A stretch of 48,975 nucleotides of DNA. Source: Flavobacterium tructae (GTDB lineage: Bacteria > Bacteroidota > Bacteroidia > Flavobacteriales > Flavobacteriaceae). The notes beneath the pieces are model-generated. The model saw nothing but the letters and a program-made list of their open reading frames with translations, made no database searches and was not told the DNA's origin. The position numbers and the translations under genes are program-made. How positions within the stretch are numbered: the first letter of the stretch is position 1; every line of letters begins with the position of its first letter. Of this stretch, positions 8,401 through 17,106 are shown in pieces. The stretch spans positions 1 to 48,975 of the forward strand of contig NZ_MUHH01000017.1 in NCBI RefSeq assembly GCF_002217475.1. Direction: 5' to 3'.

Positions 8401-9675
8401 ATGACAATTTTACTATTGGGATCAGGCGGAAGAGAACATGCTTTTGCCTGGAAAATGACTCAGAGTCCGCTTTGCGAAAAACTTTTTGTTGCACCTGGAA
8501 ATGCTGGAACGTCGGCAATTGCTACAAATGTTGCAATGTCTCCAACAGATTTTGATGCAATCAAAGCATTTGTAATTCAGGAGAATGTAAAAATGGTAGT
8601 CGTAGGCCCGGAAGATCCTTTGGTTAAAGGGATTTACGATTATTTTAAAAACGACGAGAGTTTACAACATATTCCGGTTATTGGGCCATCAAAATTAGGA
8701 GCTCAGTTAGAAGGAAGTAAAGAGTTTGCCAAAGAGTTTTTAATGAAACATAATATTCCAACTGCTGCTTACGATAGTTTTACGGCTGAAACGGTAGAGA
8801 ACGGATGTGCTTTTTTAGAAACATTACAACCTCCATACGTTTTAAAAGCCGATGGTTTGGCTGCAGGAAAAGGAGTTTTGATTATTCAGGATTTAGAAGA
8901 AGCTAAAACAGAATTGAGAAACATGCTGGTTCACGAAAAATTCGGAGCAGCGAGTTCAAAAGTGGTAATCGAAGAATTTTTGGACGGAATTGAATTAAGC
9001 TGTTTTGTTTTGACTGATGGGAAAAGCTATAAAATCCTTCCAACAGCAAAAGATTACAAACGTATTGGTGAAGGTGATACAGGTTTAAATACAGGTGGGA
9101 TGGGAGCTGTTTCTCCGGTTCCTTATGTTGACGCTGTTTTGATGGAAAAAATTGAAACACGTATCGTAAAACCAACTATCGAAGGATTTCAAAAGGATGG
9201 AATTGAATATAAAGGATTCGTTTTTATTGGTTTGATTAATGTAAAAAATGAACCAATAGTAATTGAGTACAACGTAAGAATGGGAGATCCTGAGACTGAA
9301 GTTGTAGTACCGAGATTAGAATCTGATTTAGTGGAATTGTTCCTTTCGGTAGCCAATCAAAAATTAGATACATTCGAATTAAAAGTTGATCCAAGAAGTG
9401 CAACTACCATTATGGTGGTTTCCGGTGGATATCCTGAAGAATTTGAAAAAGGAAAAGTAATTACCGGTTTAGAAAATATTGAAGATTCTATTGTTTTTCA
9501 TGCAGGTACAAAATTAGAAAACGATAGTATCGTGAGTAATGGAGGACGTGTATTAACGGTAACTTCTTATGGAGACGATTTCCAACAGGCCATAAAAAAA
9601 TCTTACCAAAACATAGATAAACTAAGCTTTGATAAGATGTATTTTAGAAAAGATATCGGCTTCGACTTACTTTAA
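8401..9675 (+). CDS. purD: Phosphoribosylamine--glycine ligase
   Basis: A 424-residue ATP-grasp enzyme that joins glycine to 5-phosphoribosylamine, giving GAR, the second step of de novo purine synthesis. The N-domain opens ILLLGSGGREHA, followed by VVVGPEDPLVKG. The ATP-grasp core has VLKADGLAAGKGVLI (147-161), GDTGLNTGGMGAVSP and the Mg-binding EYNVRMGDPETEVV. The C-terminal domain has MVVSGGYPEEFEKG. It is full length and stands alone in its orientation. Its last 9 bases overlap the end of the convergent small membrane-protein gene, leaving no room for a separate terminator. Confidence 0.97.
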   Translation: MTILLLGSGGREHAFAWKMTQSPLCEKLFVAPGNAGTSAIATNVAMSPTDFDAIKAFVIQENVKMVVVGPEDPLVKGIYDYFKNDESLQHIPVIGPSKLGAQLEGSKEFAKEFLMKHNIPTAAYDSFTAETVENGCAFLETLQPPYVLKADGLAAGKGVLIIQDLEEAKTELRNMLVHEKFGAASSKVVIEEFLDGIELSCFVLTDGKSYKILPTAKDYKRIGEGDTGLNTGGMGAVSPVPYVDAVLMEKIETRIVKPTIEGFQKDGIEYKGFVFIGLINVKNEPIVIEYNVRMGDPETEVVVPRLESDLVELFLSVANQKLDTFELKVDPRSATTIMVVSGGYPEEFEKGKVITGLENIEDSIVFHAGTKLENDSIVSNGGRVLTVTSYGDDFQQAIKKSYQNIDKLSFDKMYFRKDIGFDLL

Positions 9676-9897
9676 AAAAGAGTGAGCCGTAGTATCTTGG
9701 TTTTCTGTTCCGGCATCATCAAAAATGCGTAATTGTTTAATCCAATAAACGATTGCGCATGAACAGATGATCATGAAAATCCAGTTGATAGTATTAGCAC
9801 CAAACCATGTAACAAGTTCCAAACGACGTAAAAAATCAAGTGGTGCGAATAAAATGTTAACGAATAAGTACTGTATTCCTTCAAAAAAAGCTGTCAT
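9667..9897 (-). CDS. Small DUF6341-like membrane protein
   Basis: A 76-residue protein resembling the flavobacterial DUF6341 family, recognised from FFEGIQYLFVNILFAPLD and INWIFM. One clear transmembrane helix lies at about 34-53 and another amphipathic segment near 5-20; the tail is acidic and polar. No function is known to me. It is convergent with purD (9-base overlap) and divergent from the DUF6427 gene across 141 bases. The DUF6341, DUF6427 and upp genes sit side by side here. Confidence 0.7.
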   Translation of the reverse strand: MTAFFEGIQYLFVNILFAPLDFLRRLELVTWFGANTINWIFMIICSCAIVYWIKQLRIFDDAGTENQDTTAHSFLK

Positions 9898-9976
9898 AAT
9901 TTTATAAAATTATATGTTATTTATTGTTGTGTAACGCATTGAAACCAGAAGTCTGCTCGCAGAATCTTTTTTCAAC

Positions 9977-10012
9977 TTGTTGGTTTTCCTTTTTAAACAA
10001 GTATTATATTTA
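9977..10012 (+). promoter_or_regulatory. Candidate promoter for DUF6427 gene
   Basis: A TTG (9980-9982) is followed after 22 bases by TATATTTA (10005-10012), one mismatch from TAnnTTTG, and the ATG is 26 bases further on. The spacing is canonical but the last -7 base is A rather than G. Confidence 0.4.
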
Positions 10013-10038
10013 CAATCACAAAAGTATAAAATATCCTT

Positions 10039-10968
10039 ATGATAACAAGTGTTTTTAAAAAATCTACACCATTAAATTATTCATTGGTCGTAATTTTAAT
10101 ACTGGTTTTCTTTTTTCTGTTTCAAATTCAGGAACCTTCCTGGATAACATCTTATTTTTTGGCATTCCAAAAAGTGAGCTTACTTTGCTTTATTTTGGCC
10201 TCATTTTTCCTGATAAATTTTATCGTAAAAAAGAACGGACTCAGTAAAGACAATGGATACGCGATATTTTTTTACTTATTGTTTCTGTTGTTTTTCCCCA
10301 CAATATTTAACAATGCCAATGTAATATATGGTAACTTTTTTATACTTCTGGCACTTCGAAGATTGATTTCGCTGCAGTCGTTGAAAGCTTCTAAGGAAAA
10401 AATATTTGATGCATCATTTTGGATTTTAATAGCCTCTTTATTTCAATTTTGGTGTATTCTTTTCCTGATTTTAGTTTTTATCTCGATAGTTTTCCATGTT
10501 TCCAGAGATTATAGAAATTGGATTTTACCTTTTATAGCACTTGTAGCAGTGTCCATAATCTTTTTATTGGTCTCTTTGATTTTCCATATCGACATCACAG
10601 ATTTTTTTCAGAAACGTGCCGTAATCGATTTTAACATTGATTATTTCAAGAGCAATTATGAAAATGGAGCACTTTCAATCTATGTGGCCGTAGCCTTATT
10701 TTTTGTAGTTTCGATGCTGACTACATTGTCAAATCGACCACAAATAGTGCATTCTTCATACAAAAAAGTAGTAGCTTGTTTCTTTATTGCAGCCTTTGTT
10801 TATATTCTATCGCCGGATAAAAGTAACGATTTGCTCTTTTTTAGTGTTGCGCCCTTGACTATTATGGCAGCAAGTCATGTAGAATATATGCAACAAAAGC
10901 TCAATAATGAAATTGTTTTTTATGTGTTGATTTTGTGTAGTTTATTTACATTTTTCTCTCAATTATAA
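10039..10968 (+). CDS. DUF6427-like polytopic membrane protein
   Basis: A 309-residue integral inner-membrane protein with about eight hydrophobic helices and short loops, resembling the flavobacterial DUF6427 family. Polar motifs are sparse; the segment RRLISLQSLKASKEKIFDASFW (loop between helices) is the most charged part. No catalytic motif is visible and no function is proposed. Its stop overlaps the end of convergent upp by 6 bases, so the two transcripts must run into each other. Confidence 0.7.
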   Translation: MITSVFKKSTPLNYSLVVILILVFFFLFQIQEPSWITSYFLAFQKVSLLCFILASFFLINFIVKKNGLSKDNGYAIFFYLLFLLFFPTIFNNANVIYGNFFILLALRRLISLQSLKASKEKIFDASFWILIASLFQFWCILFLILVFISIVFHVSRDYRNWILPFIALVAVSIIFLLVSLIFHIDITDFFQKRAVIDFNIDYFKSNYENGALSIYVAVALFFVVSMLTTLSNRPQIVHSSYKKVVACFFIAAFVYILSPDKSNDLLFFSVAPLTIMAASHVEYMQQKLNNEIVFYVLILCSLFTFFSQL

Positions 10969-11616
10969 TTTACTTCCGTAAGCAAGATCTCCGGCATCGC
11001 CAAGACCCGGAACGATATAATTTTTTTCATTTAGTTTTTCATCTAAAGAAGCAACCCATAAATGACAGTTTTCCGGAAGATTTTCTTCCAGAAAAGCAAC
11101 ACCTTCCGGTGCAGCAATAACTACAACAATATGAATCTCTTTTGGAGTTGCATTTTGAATTAGCTTCTCATGAACCGCAACGATAGACTGACCCGTTGCC
11201 AACATTGGATCAAGAAGTAAAACAGTCTTGTCGTTTATGTTTGAAACAGCCTGGTATTCAACCCGAATTTCGAATTCGGCATCGTTATTTGGATGGTATC
11301 GGCAAGCCGAAACAAAACTATTCTCGGCATGGTCAAAGTAATTTAGAAAACCATTATGCAACGGTAAACCGGCTCTTAAAATAGAACATAAAACTAAATC
11401 ACTCTCTATTTCAGTTGTATTTTTAATGCCAAGCGGAGTTTGAATTTCAACATTTTTATAAGCCAGATCCTTGCTCAGTTCATAAGCCATAATTTCGCCA
11501 ATTCGTTCAATATTTCTTCGGAAACGCATGCTGTCGTTCTGAACATTAACATTTCTGATTTGGCCTAAAAAGTGATTTAATACGCTGTTATTTTTGGAGA
11601 TATAATGAATTTTCAT
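10963..11616 (-). CDS. upp: Uracil phosphoribosyltransferase
   Basis: A 217-residue cytosolic pyrimidine-salvage enzyme making UMP from uracil and PRPP. The PRPP loop is LLLDPMLATGQS (133-144). The uracil-binding C-terminus is GLGDAGDLAYG, and RAGLP (81-85) forms the pyrophosphate-side loop. Length is near the family norm of about 210. It converges on the DUF6427 gene with a 6-base overlap. The ATG at 11616 gives the usual start, and no strong -7 motif is seen just upstream. Confidence 0.95.
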   Translation of the reverse strand: MKIHYISKNNSVLNHFLGQIRNVNVQNDSMRFRRNIERIGEIMAYELSKDLAYKNVEIQTPLGIKNTTEIESDLVLCSILRAGLPLHNGFLNYFDHAENSFVSACRYHPNNDAEFEIRVEYQAVSNINDKTVLLLDPMLATGQSIVAVHEKLIQNATPKEIHIVVVIAAPEGVAFLEENLPENCHLWVASLDEKLNEKNYIVPGLGDAGDLAYGSKL

Positions 11617-11699
11617 ACTGAATTTTTAGAATTATGGATAGATTGTAGTGCAATAACGAAAAATTAATCGTTTTCTTCACACCATAAAAGTATAAAAAG

Positions 11700-11707
11700 T
11701 ATCTTTG
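11700..11707 (+). promoter_or_regulatory. -7 promoter element for DUF4254 gene
   Basis: TATCTTTG matches TAnnTTTG. The in-frame GTG at 11707 shares its G with this box, so GTG is inside the promoter and the ATG at 11728 is the better start. Confidence 0.55.
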
Positions 11708-11727
11708 TGACTCTAATAAATAAAGAC

Positions 11728-12333
11728 ATGTTTTCAAAATTAGCATATTCTGTTTTCGAACAAAGCATTAAAGATTATCATCAATTTGATAATGTTGATC
11801 AACCTATAAACAATCCTTACCCAAAGGATAAATTTGAACATTTATTGTATTTGAAAAACTGGATTGACACTGTTCAATGGCATTTTGAGGATATCATTCG
11901 TGATCCGCAAATTGATCCGGTAGCGGCTTTGACTCTAAAAAGAAGAATCGATGCCTCAAACCAGGAGCGTACAGATATGGTGGAATATATCGACAGCTAC
12001 TTTTTACAAAAATACAGTGAAGTAAAAGTAAAAGACGGGGCAAAAATCAATTCTGAAAGTCCGGCTTGGGCTTTTGACCGATTGTCTATTTTAGCTTTAA
12101 AAATTTATCACATGCATGAGGAGGCAACGCGTGTTGAAGCTTCACAGGAGCACAGAGATAAATGTCAGGAGAAATTAAATGTACTTTTAGAACAAAGAAG
12201 CGATTTATCAACTGCAATCGATGATTTATTGACTGACATTGAAAATGGAGATAAATTCATGAAAGTGTACAAACAAATGAAAATGTACAATGACGATGAA
12301 TTGAATCCTGTTTTATATCAAAACAAAAAATAA
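11728..12333 (+). CDS. DUF4254 family protein
   Basis: A 201-residue soluble, helical protein of the Bacteroidota DUF4254 family. Recognisable parts are NPYPKDKFEHLLYLKNWID, VQWHFEDIIRDPQIDP and FDRLSILALKIYHMHEEATR. No catalytic motif is evident. It lies one base before a GT9 glycosyltransferase gene, so the two are probably co-expressed and may act together in glycan assembly, though that is only contextual. The start was set at ATG 11728 because the upstream GTG falls in the -7 promoter box. Confidence 0.75.
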   Translation: MFSKLAYSVFEQSIKDYHQFDNVDQPINNPYPKDKFEHLLYLKNWIDTVQWHFEDIIRDPQIDPVAALTLKRRIDASNQERTDMVEYIDSYFLQKYSEVKVKDGAKINSESPAWAFDRLSILALKIYHMHEEATRVEASQEHRDKCQEKLNVLLEQRSDLSTAIDDLLTDIENGDKFMKVYKQMKMYNDDELNPVLYQNKK

Positions 12334-12334
12334 T

Positions 12335-13381
12335 TTGGCAGAGTTGTCCAATACAATAAAGCATATAGCCGTCATGAGACTATCCGCAATGGGAGATGTC
12401 GCCATGACGGTTCCTGTTTTACGAGCTTTTGTAAAGCAGTATCCAACGGTTAAAATCACCGTAATTTCACGACCGTTTTTTAAGCCATTTTTTGAAGGAA
12501 TCCCAAATCTTGAGTTTTTTGCTTTTGATGAAAAGCAACGTCACAAAGGATTTGCAGGGCTACTTAGATTATACAGTGATGTAAAAAAACTCAAAATCGA
12601 TGCTTTTGCAGACCTTCATAATGTTCTGAGATCCAAAATTGTAAGCCTTCTTTTTGCTTTAAGCGGAAAAAAAAGAGCCACAGTGGATAAAGGACGAGAA
12701 GGTAAAAAAGAATTAACTCGTGCCGAGAATAAAATTTTTGCACAATTGCCAACCATGTTTGAAAGGCATGCAAAAGTATTTGAAAAACTTGGTTTTCCTT
12801 TAGACCTATCAAATCCTGAATTCCCGCAAAAAGCAAAATTAGGCTCAGATATTTTAGAAATCATTGGCGATCAAAACCAAAAATTAATTGGGATTGCACC
12901 TTTCGCACAATACAATTCTAAAGTATATCCACAAGATTTAATGCAGGAAGTAATTGCAAAATTGGCGGAGAATAAAACGTATACCATTTTACTTTTTGGT
13001 GGAGGAAAGAAAGAAATTGAAATCCTGGATTCGTTTTCACAATCCTTTGAAAATGTAGTTAATGTGGCTGGAAAAATTAAATTTCAACAGGAACTACAGC
13101 TCATTAGTAATTTAGACGTTATGCTTTCTATGGATTCCGGAAATGCTCATATTGCAGCAATGCTGGGAGTAAAAGTCATTACACTTTGGGGTGCTACACA
13201 TCCATATGCTGGATTTTTACCATTCGGACAAACAATGGAAAATGCTTTGGTTTCAGACAGAAATCAATATCCAAAATTACCAACATCTGTTTATGGAAAC
13301 AAAATCGTTGAAGGTTACGAAGACGCTATGAGATCGATTTCACCCAAAGACATAGTCAGGAAGATTCAGTTAAGCATATAA
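12335..13381 (+). CDS. GT9-family (heptosyltransferase-like) glycosyltransferase
   Basis: A 348-residue glycosyltransferase of family GT9, whose known members add heptose or other sugars to the lipopolysaccharide core from an ADP- or UDP-sugar. The N-terminal signature is MRLSAMGDVAMTVPVLRAF. The C-terminal signature is SMDSGNAHIAAMLGVKVITLWGATHPYAGFLPFG, and LLFGGGKKEIEI marks the donor domain. Translation must start at a TTG (12335, or 12344), since the first ATG (12374) falls within the conserved HIAVMRLS. It follows the DUF4254 stop by one base and its 3' end overlaps the convergent gene by 12 bases. Heptose specificity is not established. Confidence 0.87.
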   Translation: MAELSNTIKHIAVMRLSAMGDVAMTVPVLRAFVKQYPTVKITVISRPFFKPFFEGIPNLEFFAFDEKQRHKGFAGLLRLYSDVKKLKIDAFADLHNVLRSKIVSLLFALSGKKRATVDKGREGKKELTRAENKIFAQLPTMFERHAKVFEKLGFPLDLSNPEFPQKAKLGSDILEIIGDQNQKLIGIAPFAQYNSKVYPQDLMQEVIAKLAENKTYTILLFGGGKKEIEILDSFSQSFENVVNVAGKIKFQQELQLISNLDVMLSMDSGNAHIAAMLGVKVITLWGATHPYAGFLPFGQTMENALVSDRNQYPKLPTSVYGNKIVEGYEDAMRSISPKDIVRKIQLSI

Positions 13382-13783
13382 TCCGTTTAAATCATAGAGA
13401 AAGTATCCAACTGTTTTCTTTTTGTTTTTATTAGCAACGATTACAACAAAATGATTTTCTTTTTCTGTAGACAATAAAATGTGCTCAAAATCTTCCGTTG
13501 AATTTCTGTAGATTTTGTGCACCAATTGTGACTCTTTAATTTTGTTCGATAGTATTTTAGCAGCTTTTAATTTGCTTATGTAGGGCCAGATATTAAAAGT
13601 ATTCTTCTCAGAAACATTTATTTCAGTCATTTTACCAATCATTGTGGCACTATATTTTTCTTTGGTAAGTAACTTGGGACCTTTTTTATTTTGTTGTTTC
13701 TTAATGATAAAGTAGATACAAAAAAGAGCTGTTATTACAAAAATTGCTATAAAGGATAAACGAAGTAAGTGATGTATTGTCAT
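13370..13783 (-). CDS. Unrecognised single-helix membrane protein
   Basis: A 137-residue protein I do not recognise. An N-terminal hydrophobic helix (about 5-28, LLRLSFIAIFVITALFCIYF) is followed by a basic stretch (KKQQNKKG). The remaining ~95 residues look soluble, with a beta-rich end (HILLSTEKENHFVVIVANKNKKKTVGYFLYDLNG). By the positive-inside rule the soluble part is probably cytoplasmic. Its last 12 bases overlap the end of the convergent GT9 gene. It and the next minus-strand gene may form a pair, though 150 bases separate them. Coding is supported by a clean ATG and normal composition. Confidence 0.6.
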   Translation of the reverse strand: MTIHHLLRLSFIAIFVITALFCIYFIIKKQQNKKGPKLLTKEKYSATMIGKMTEINVSEKNTFNIWPYISKLKAAKILSNKIKESQLVHKIYRNSTEDFEHILLSTEKENHFVVIVANKNKKKTVGYFLYDLNGLYA

Positions 13784-13933
13784 AATATTTAAGATTTAAA
13801 CTGTTGACAAATTTGATTTAGCGCTACAAATCTAGAGAAGAACACATGAGATTGTGATTGCTATAATTTTACCTCTAATATAATAAAAATTCAGCAATAT
13901 TTTATCGAAAAAATGCTTTTATTATAATTGCAA

Positions 13934-14242
13934 TTAGAGCCAAATTTTCTCATCCCGGCATCTGCTATAAATATAACTTTTTAGATTCGAAATCGTGGCT
14001 TGATAATTTGGTGCTTCATAACCAAATCGTTCGTGTTCCATTTGTTCTTTTTCGACAGCATCACAGCCTTTTATAACTTCTTTAAGCATATCCAGCATGG
14101 CGAGTTCTTTGTTGTTTGTCTTCTGAAATTTAAATTCTATAAGTTCATCCTGAAGTTCTTCACAATATTCTACAAGTTTTTCAACTTCAGGTTCATCCAG
14201 AAGATATTCTTTATTTTTAAAAATTTCTTGTACAGATTTCAT
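13934..14242 (-). CDS. Unrecognised small acidic helical protein
   Basis: A 102-residue soluble protein that I cannot assign. It is rich in Glu and Lys and predicted almost entirely helical, with charged heptad-like stretches (VEKLVEYCEELQDELIEF, LAMLDMLKEVIKG). It ends SYIYSRCRDEKIWL. The ORF also has an ATG at 14269, but the internal ATG at 14242 is preferred because a near-consensus -7 box (AACCTTTG on the minus strand, ending about 14278) lies just upstream of the longer form. It is flanked by a terminator at 14305-14346 and a 150-base spacer before the next gene. A binding or adaptor role is conceivable only from its helical character. Confidence 0.6.
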   Translation of the reverse strand: MKSVQEIFKNKEYLLDEPEVEKLVEYCEELQDELIEFKFQKTNNKELAMLDMLKEVIKGCDAVEKEQMEHERFGYEAPNYQATISNLKSYIYSRCRDEKIWL

Positions 14243-14305
14243 AGCATAATTTTTAAGTTCCAAATTCAAATTTTACAAAGGTTGCTAATAATTATAAAAC
14301 AAAAA

Positions 14306-14345
14306 AAATTCCAAATCCCAATTGTAAGTTTGGGATTTGGAATTT
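14306..14345 (-). terminator. Terminator after the PaaE-like reductase gene
   Basis: A perfect 16-bp stem (14306-14321 with 14330-14345; aattccaaatcccaa paired with ttgggatttggaatt) around an eight-base loop. On the minus strand it is followed by a run of T, 22 bases past the reductase stop. Confidence 0.85.
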
Positions 14346-14367
14346 GAATATTTTGAAATTTTAACGA

Positions 14368-15420
14368 TTAAACATCATCATAATCTACATAAATAGACTC
14401 TGAAGTAGGATGTGCCTGGCAGGTTAAAATTAAACCATCAGCGATTTCGCTATCCGTTAAAATCGAGTTTTTAGTCATTTCAGCACTTCCGGAAGTTACA
14501 CGAGCCAGACAGCTGCTGCAAATTCCACCCTGACAAGAGTATGGAGCGTCGATTCCTTGTTTTAAAGCGGCATCAAGGATGGTTTGTTTTTGAGACATTT
14601 CGAATGAAACTTCGTCATCATCAACCAAAACCGTAATTTTTGTATGTCCTTCTAATGAAGTATTGATTTTATTTTCCTGAGTAGAAGAAGTAAAAAGTTC
14701 AAATTTAATTGCCGATTCTTTTACATTCTTTTCCTTTAAAATTCCCGAAACCGTATCGATCATTTCTTCAGGACCACACAAGAAAAATTTGTCAAATTGT
14801 AATTCTTTGTGTTTGTTGTTCAGTACAAAATTTACTGCCGATTTATCAATTCTTCCAAACAAAGCATTTTCAGCCTTAGCCTGACTAAAAACATAATGGA
14901 TGAAAAAACGGCCTACATACTGTAATTGTAAATCATGTAATTCCTGGTAAAAAATAGTATCTTCAGGAGTTTTGTTTCCATAAACCAATACAAATGAACT
15001 TTTTGGCTCACTTTTTAAAACCGATTTAATAATAGAAAGTACCGGAGTAATTCCGCTTCCGGCCACAAAAGCCGCATAGTTTTTTTGTCTTTCAGCATCT
15101 GGTTCAAAAGTAAATTTCCCTTCCGGATGACCTACTTCAAGAACATCTCCAGCCTTAAGTCTCGTATTGGCAAATTGAGAAAATAAACCATTTTTTACTG
15201 CTTTTACAGCAATGCGTAATTCGTTGCTTTCCGGTGCAGAACAAATAGAATAAGCACGACGAATCTCTTGGTTATCAAGAGTTAGTTTTAAATTTATGTA
15301 TTGTCCGGCTATAAATTTATAGTCCGATTTTAGTTCTTCAGGAACATTAAAAAGTACAGAAACAGCATCGGCAGTTTCGCGTTTTACCTCTTTAATTATT
15401 AGTTTTAAGAATGAAGGCAT
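14368..15420 (-). CDS. PaaE-like flavin / 2Fe-2S reductase
   Basis: A 350-residue three-domain electron-transfer flavoprotein resembling PaaE, the reductase of the phenylacetyl-CoA epoxidase. An FAD domain carries RRAYSICS (R55, Y57, S58), an NAD(P)H domain has AAFVAGSGITPVLSIIKS and FFLCGPEEMID, and a C-terminal plant-type ferredoxin domain has cysteines C296, C301, C304 and C334. It would pass electrons from NADPH through FAD to the 2Fe-2S centre and on to a partner oxygenase. No paaABC genes are visible here, so the partner is unknown; in flavobacteria such proteins often stand alone. It is transcribed divergently from the DUF5687 gene. Confidence 0.82.
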   Translation of the reverse strand: MPSFLKLIIKEVKRETADAVSVLFNVPEELKSDYKFIAGQYINLKLTLDNQEIRRAYSICSAPESNELRIAVKAVKNGLFSQFANTRLKAGDVLEVGHPEGKFTFEPDAERQKNYAAFVAGSGITPVLSIIKSVLKSEPKSSFVLVYGNKTPEDTIFYQELHDLQLQYVGRFFIHYVFSQAKAENALFGRIDKSAVNFVLNNKHKELQFDKFFLCGPEEMIDTVSGILKEKNVKESAIKFELFTSSTQENKINTSLEGHTKITVLVDDDEVSFEMSQKQTILDAALKQGIDAPYSCQGGICSSCLARVTSGSAEMTKNSILTDSEIADGLILTCQAHPTSESIYVDYDDV

Positions 15421-15436
15421 GATTGTATTTTTTATG

Positions 15437-15444
15437 CAAAAGTA
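15437..15444 (-). promoter_or_regulatory. -7 promoter element for PaaE-like gene
   Basis: The minus strand reads TACTTTTG (TAnnTTTG), 16 bases before the ATG. It shares the 127-base divergent region with the element for the DUF5687 gene. Confidence 0.5.
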
Positions 15445-15507
15445 GCAAACGACAGTTAATTGACAGGCACTAAACGATTATTTTTAACTTTTTTTGTAAC
15501 GTTTTCT

Positions 15508-15515
15508 TACATTTG
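15508..15515 (+). promoter_or_regulatory. -7 promoter element for ABC transporter genes
   Basis: TACATTTG matches TAnnTTTG, 32 bases before the ATG at 15548. The nearest upstream TTG is only 11 bases away, too close for a canonical -33. Confidence 0.5.
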
Positions 15516-15547
15516 ATCACATACTAGAAAACTCAAAACAAATAACC

Positions 15548-17008
15548 ATGATTAAAAAGTTTATTTATCTGGAATGGAAAGCCTTTGTTAGATCTGCATC
15601 ATTCGGCACAAGCGTCGTGATGAAAGTTTTATTAGGTTTTTTAATGATCTATTTTTCCTTGCTTTTTGTTGGAGCCGGAATAGGGGCATTCTATATTTTA
15701 AAAAAAATGAAACTGGAGCCTCTGGTGACAATCAACCAATTTTTGATTTACTATTTTCTTTTCGATCTGGTGATTCGTTTATTGATGCAAGCAATTCCGG
15801 TTTTGAATATTAAACCATTATTAATTCTACCCTTCAAAAAACCGACCATCGTTCATTTTTCATTAGGCAAAACAGCATTGTCTTTTTTCAATTGGGTTCA
15901 TGCACTGTTTTTTATTCCTTTCTCAATAGTGTTAGTTTTAGAAGGTTATGATCTTTTGGGAGTTATTTTCTGGTTTTTAGCAGCATTCTCCTTGATTTAT
16001 ATCAACAATTTTTTGAATATTATTCTAAGTAATATCGACAAGTTGTTTGTTGTTTTTGTTGGAGCAATTATCGCTTTAGGAGCCGCACAGTATTATAAAC
16101 TCTTTGATATTACCAGTTTTACAACGCCAATTTTCCAGGGTTTTTATACGACAAAAGGATTGTTTTTGATTCCTGCTTTGATTCTGATAGGGCTCTATCT
16201 GTTTACTTTCAAATATTTCAAGAATAATTTGTTTTTAGATGCAGGACTTTCACAAAAAGAAGACATCGCTACCACTGAAAATCTTTCGTGGCTGAATCAA
16301 TTCGGAACATTAGGAACCTTTCTTAAAAACGATATCAAATTGATTAAGAGAAACAAAAGATCAAAAACGACTCTGGTAATGAGTTTTATCTTTTTGTTTT
16401 ACGGACTTATCTTTTTCGGAAACAAACAACAGCCTGAGGTGATGACCATTTTTGCCGGAATATTTGTTTCAGGTGGATTCTTATTTGTCTTCGGACAGTT
16501 TGTACCGAGCTGGGATAGTTCGTATTACCAATTAATGATGACCCAGAATATTCCGTATCGCGGTTACATAACGTCAAAATGGTGGTTGATTGTTATTGCT
16601 ACTTTCATCTCTACAATACTGGCGTCTTTTTATCTTTTCTTTGGATGGCAAATTTATTTAACGGTTGTTGTTGGAGCAATTTACAATATAGGAGTCAATT
16701 CGCATCTGGTACTTTTGGGCGGTGCTTTTACAAAAACGCCAATTGATTTGAGTTCGGCGGGAGGTGCCTTTGGAGATAAAAAAGCGTTTAATGTTAATGC
16801 AATGCTGCTGACATTACCAAAGATATTAGTGCCTTTAGGACTTTATGGAATCGGATTGTATTTAGGAAACAAAACCATAGGATTAGCACTTGTAGCCGGG
16901 GCAGGAGTTTTAGGTTTTGCTTTTAAAGAAAAAGTATTTTCACTGATCGAAAAAAGATATAAAATAGAGAAGTACAGCACCATAAGCGCTTATAAGCAAA
17001 AAAACTAA
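15548..17008 (+). CDS. DUF5687 family ABC transporter permease
   Basis: A 486-residue polytopic inner-membrane protein with about 11-12 hydrophobic helices, resembling the Bacteroidota DUF5687 family. Soluble loops include the N-terminal EWKAFVRSASFG and the central TENLSWLNQFGTLGTFLKNDIKLIKRNKRSK, the latter typical of ABC-2-type permeases where the coupling helix contacts the ATPase. It is followed after 98 bases by an ABC ATPase gene on the same strand, so the pair probably forms one exporter. The substrate is unknown. Confidence 0.8.
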   Translation: MIKKFIYLEWKAFVRSASFGTSVVMKVLLGFLMIYFSLLFVGAGIGAFYILKKMKLEPLVTINQFLIYYFLFDLVIRLLMQAIPVLNIKPLLILPFKKPTIVHFSLGKTALSFFNWVHALFFIPFSIVLVLEGYDLLGVIFWFLAAFSLIYINNFLNIILSNIDKLFVVFVGAIIALGAAQYYKLFDITSFTTPIFQGFYTTKGLFLIPALILIGLYLFTFKYFKNNLFLDAGLSQKEDIATTENLSWLNQFGTLGTFLKNDIKLIKRNKRSKTTLVMSFIFLFYGLIFFGNKQQPEVMTIFAGIFVSGGFLFVFGQFVPSWDSSYYQLMMTQNIPYRGYITSKWWLIVIATFISTILASFYLFFGWQIYLTVVVGAIYNIGVNSHLVLLGGAFTKTPIDLSSAGGAFGDKKAFNVNAMLLTLPKILVPLGLYGIGLYLGNKTIGLALVAGAGVLGFAFKEKVFSLIEKRYKIEKYSTISAYKQKN

Positions 17009-17106
17009 TTAGTTAATTAGAAAATGTGTCAATTATAAAATTGATATCATATAGTTGTAAATCAACAAATTAACTATTAATTAAATCAACAATTAAACTT
17101 TCAAAA

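Noticed and set aside
14000..14347. Plus-strand ORF of 115 codons opposite the small helical protein gene
   Set aside because: Composition (mostly Phe/Lys/Ile) is that of an antisense shadow, and it runs across the terminator hairpin at 14306-14345.
14368..15420. Phenylacetate catabolic operon
   Set aside because: Only the PaaE-like reductase is present; no paaABC or other paa genes lie nearby.
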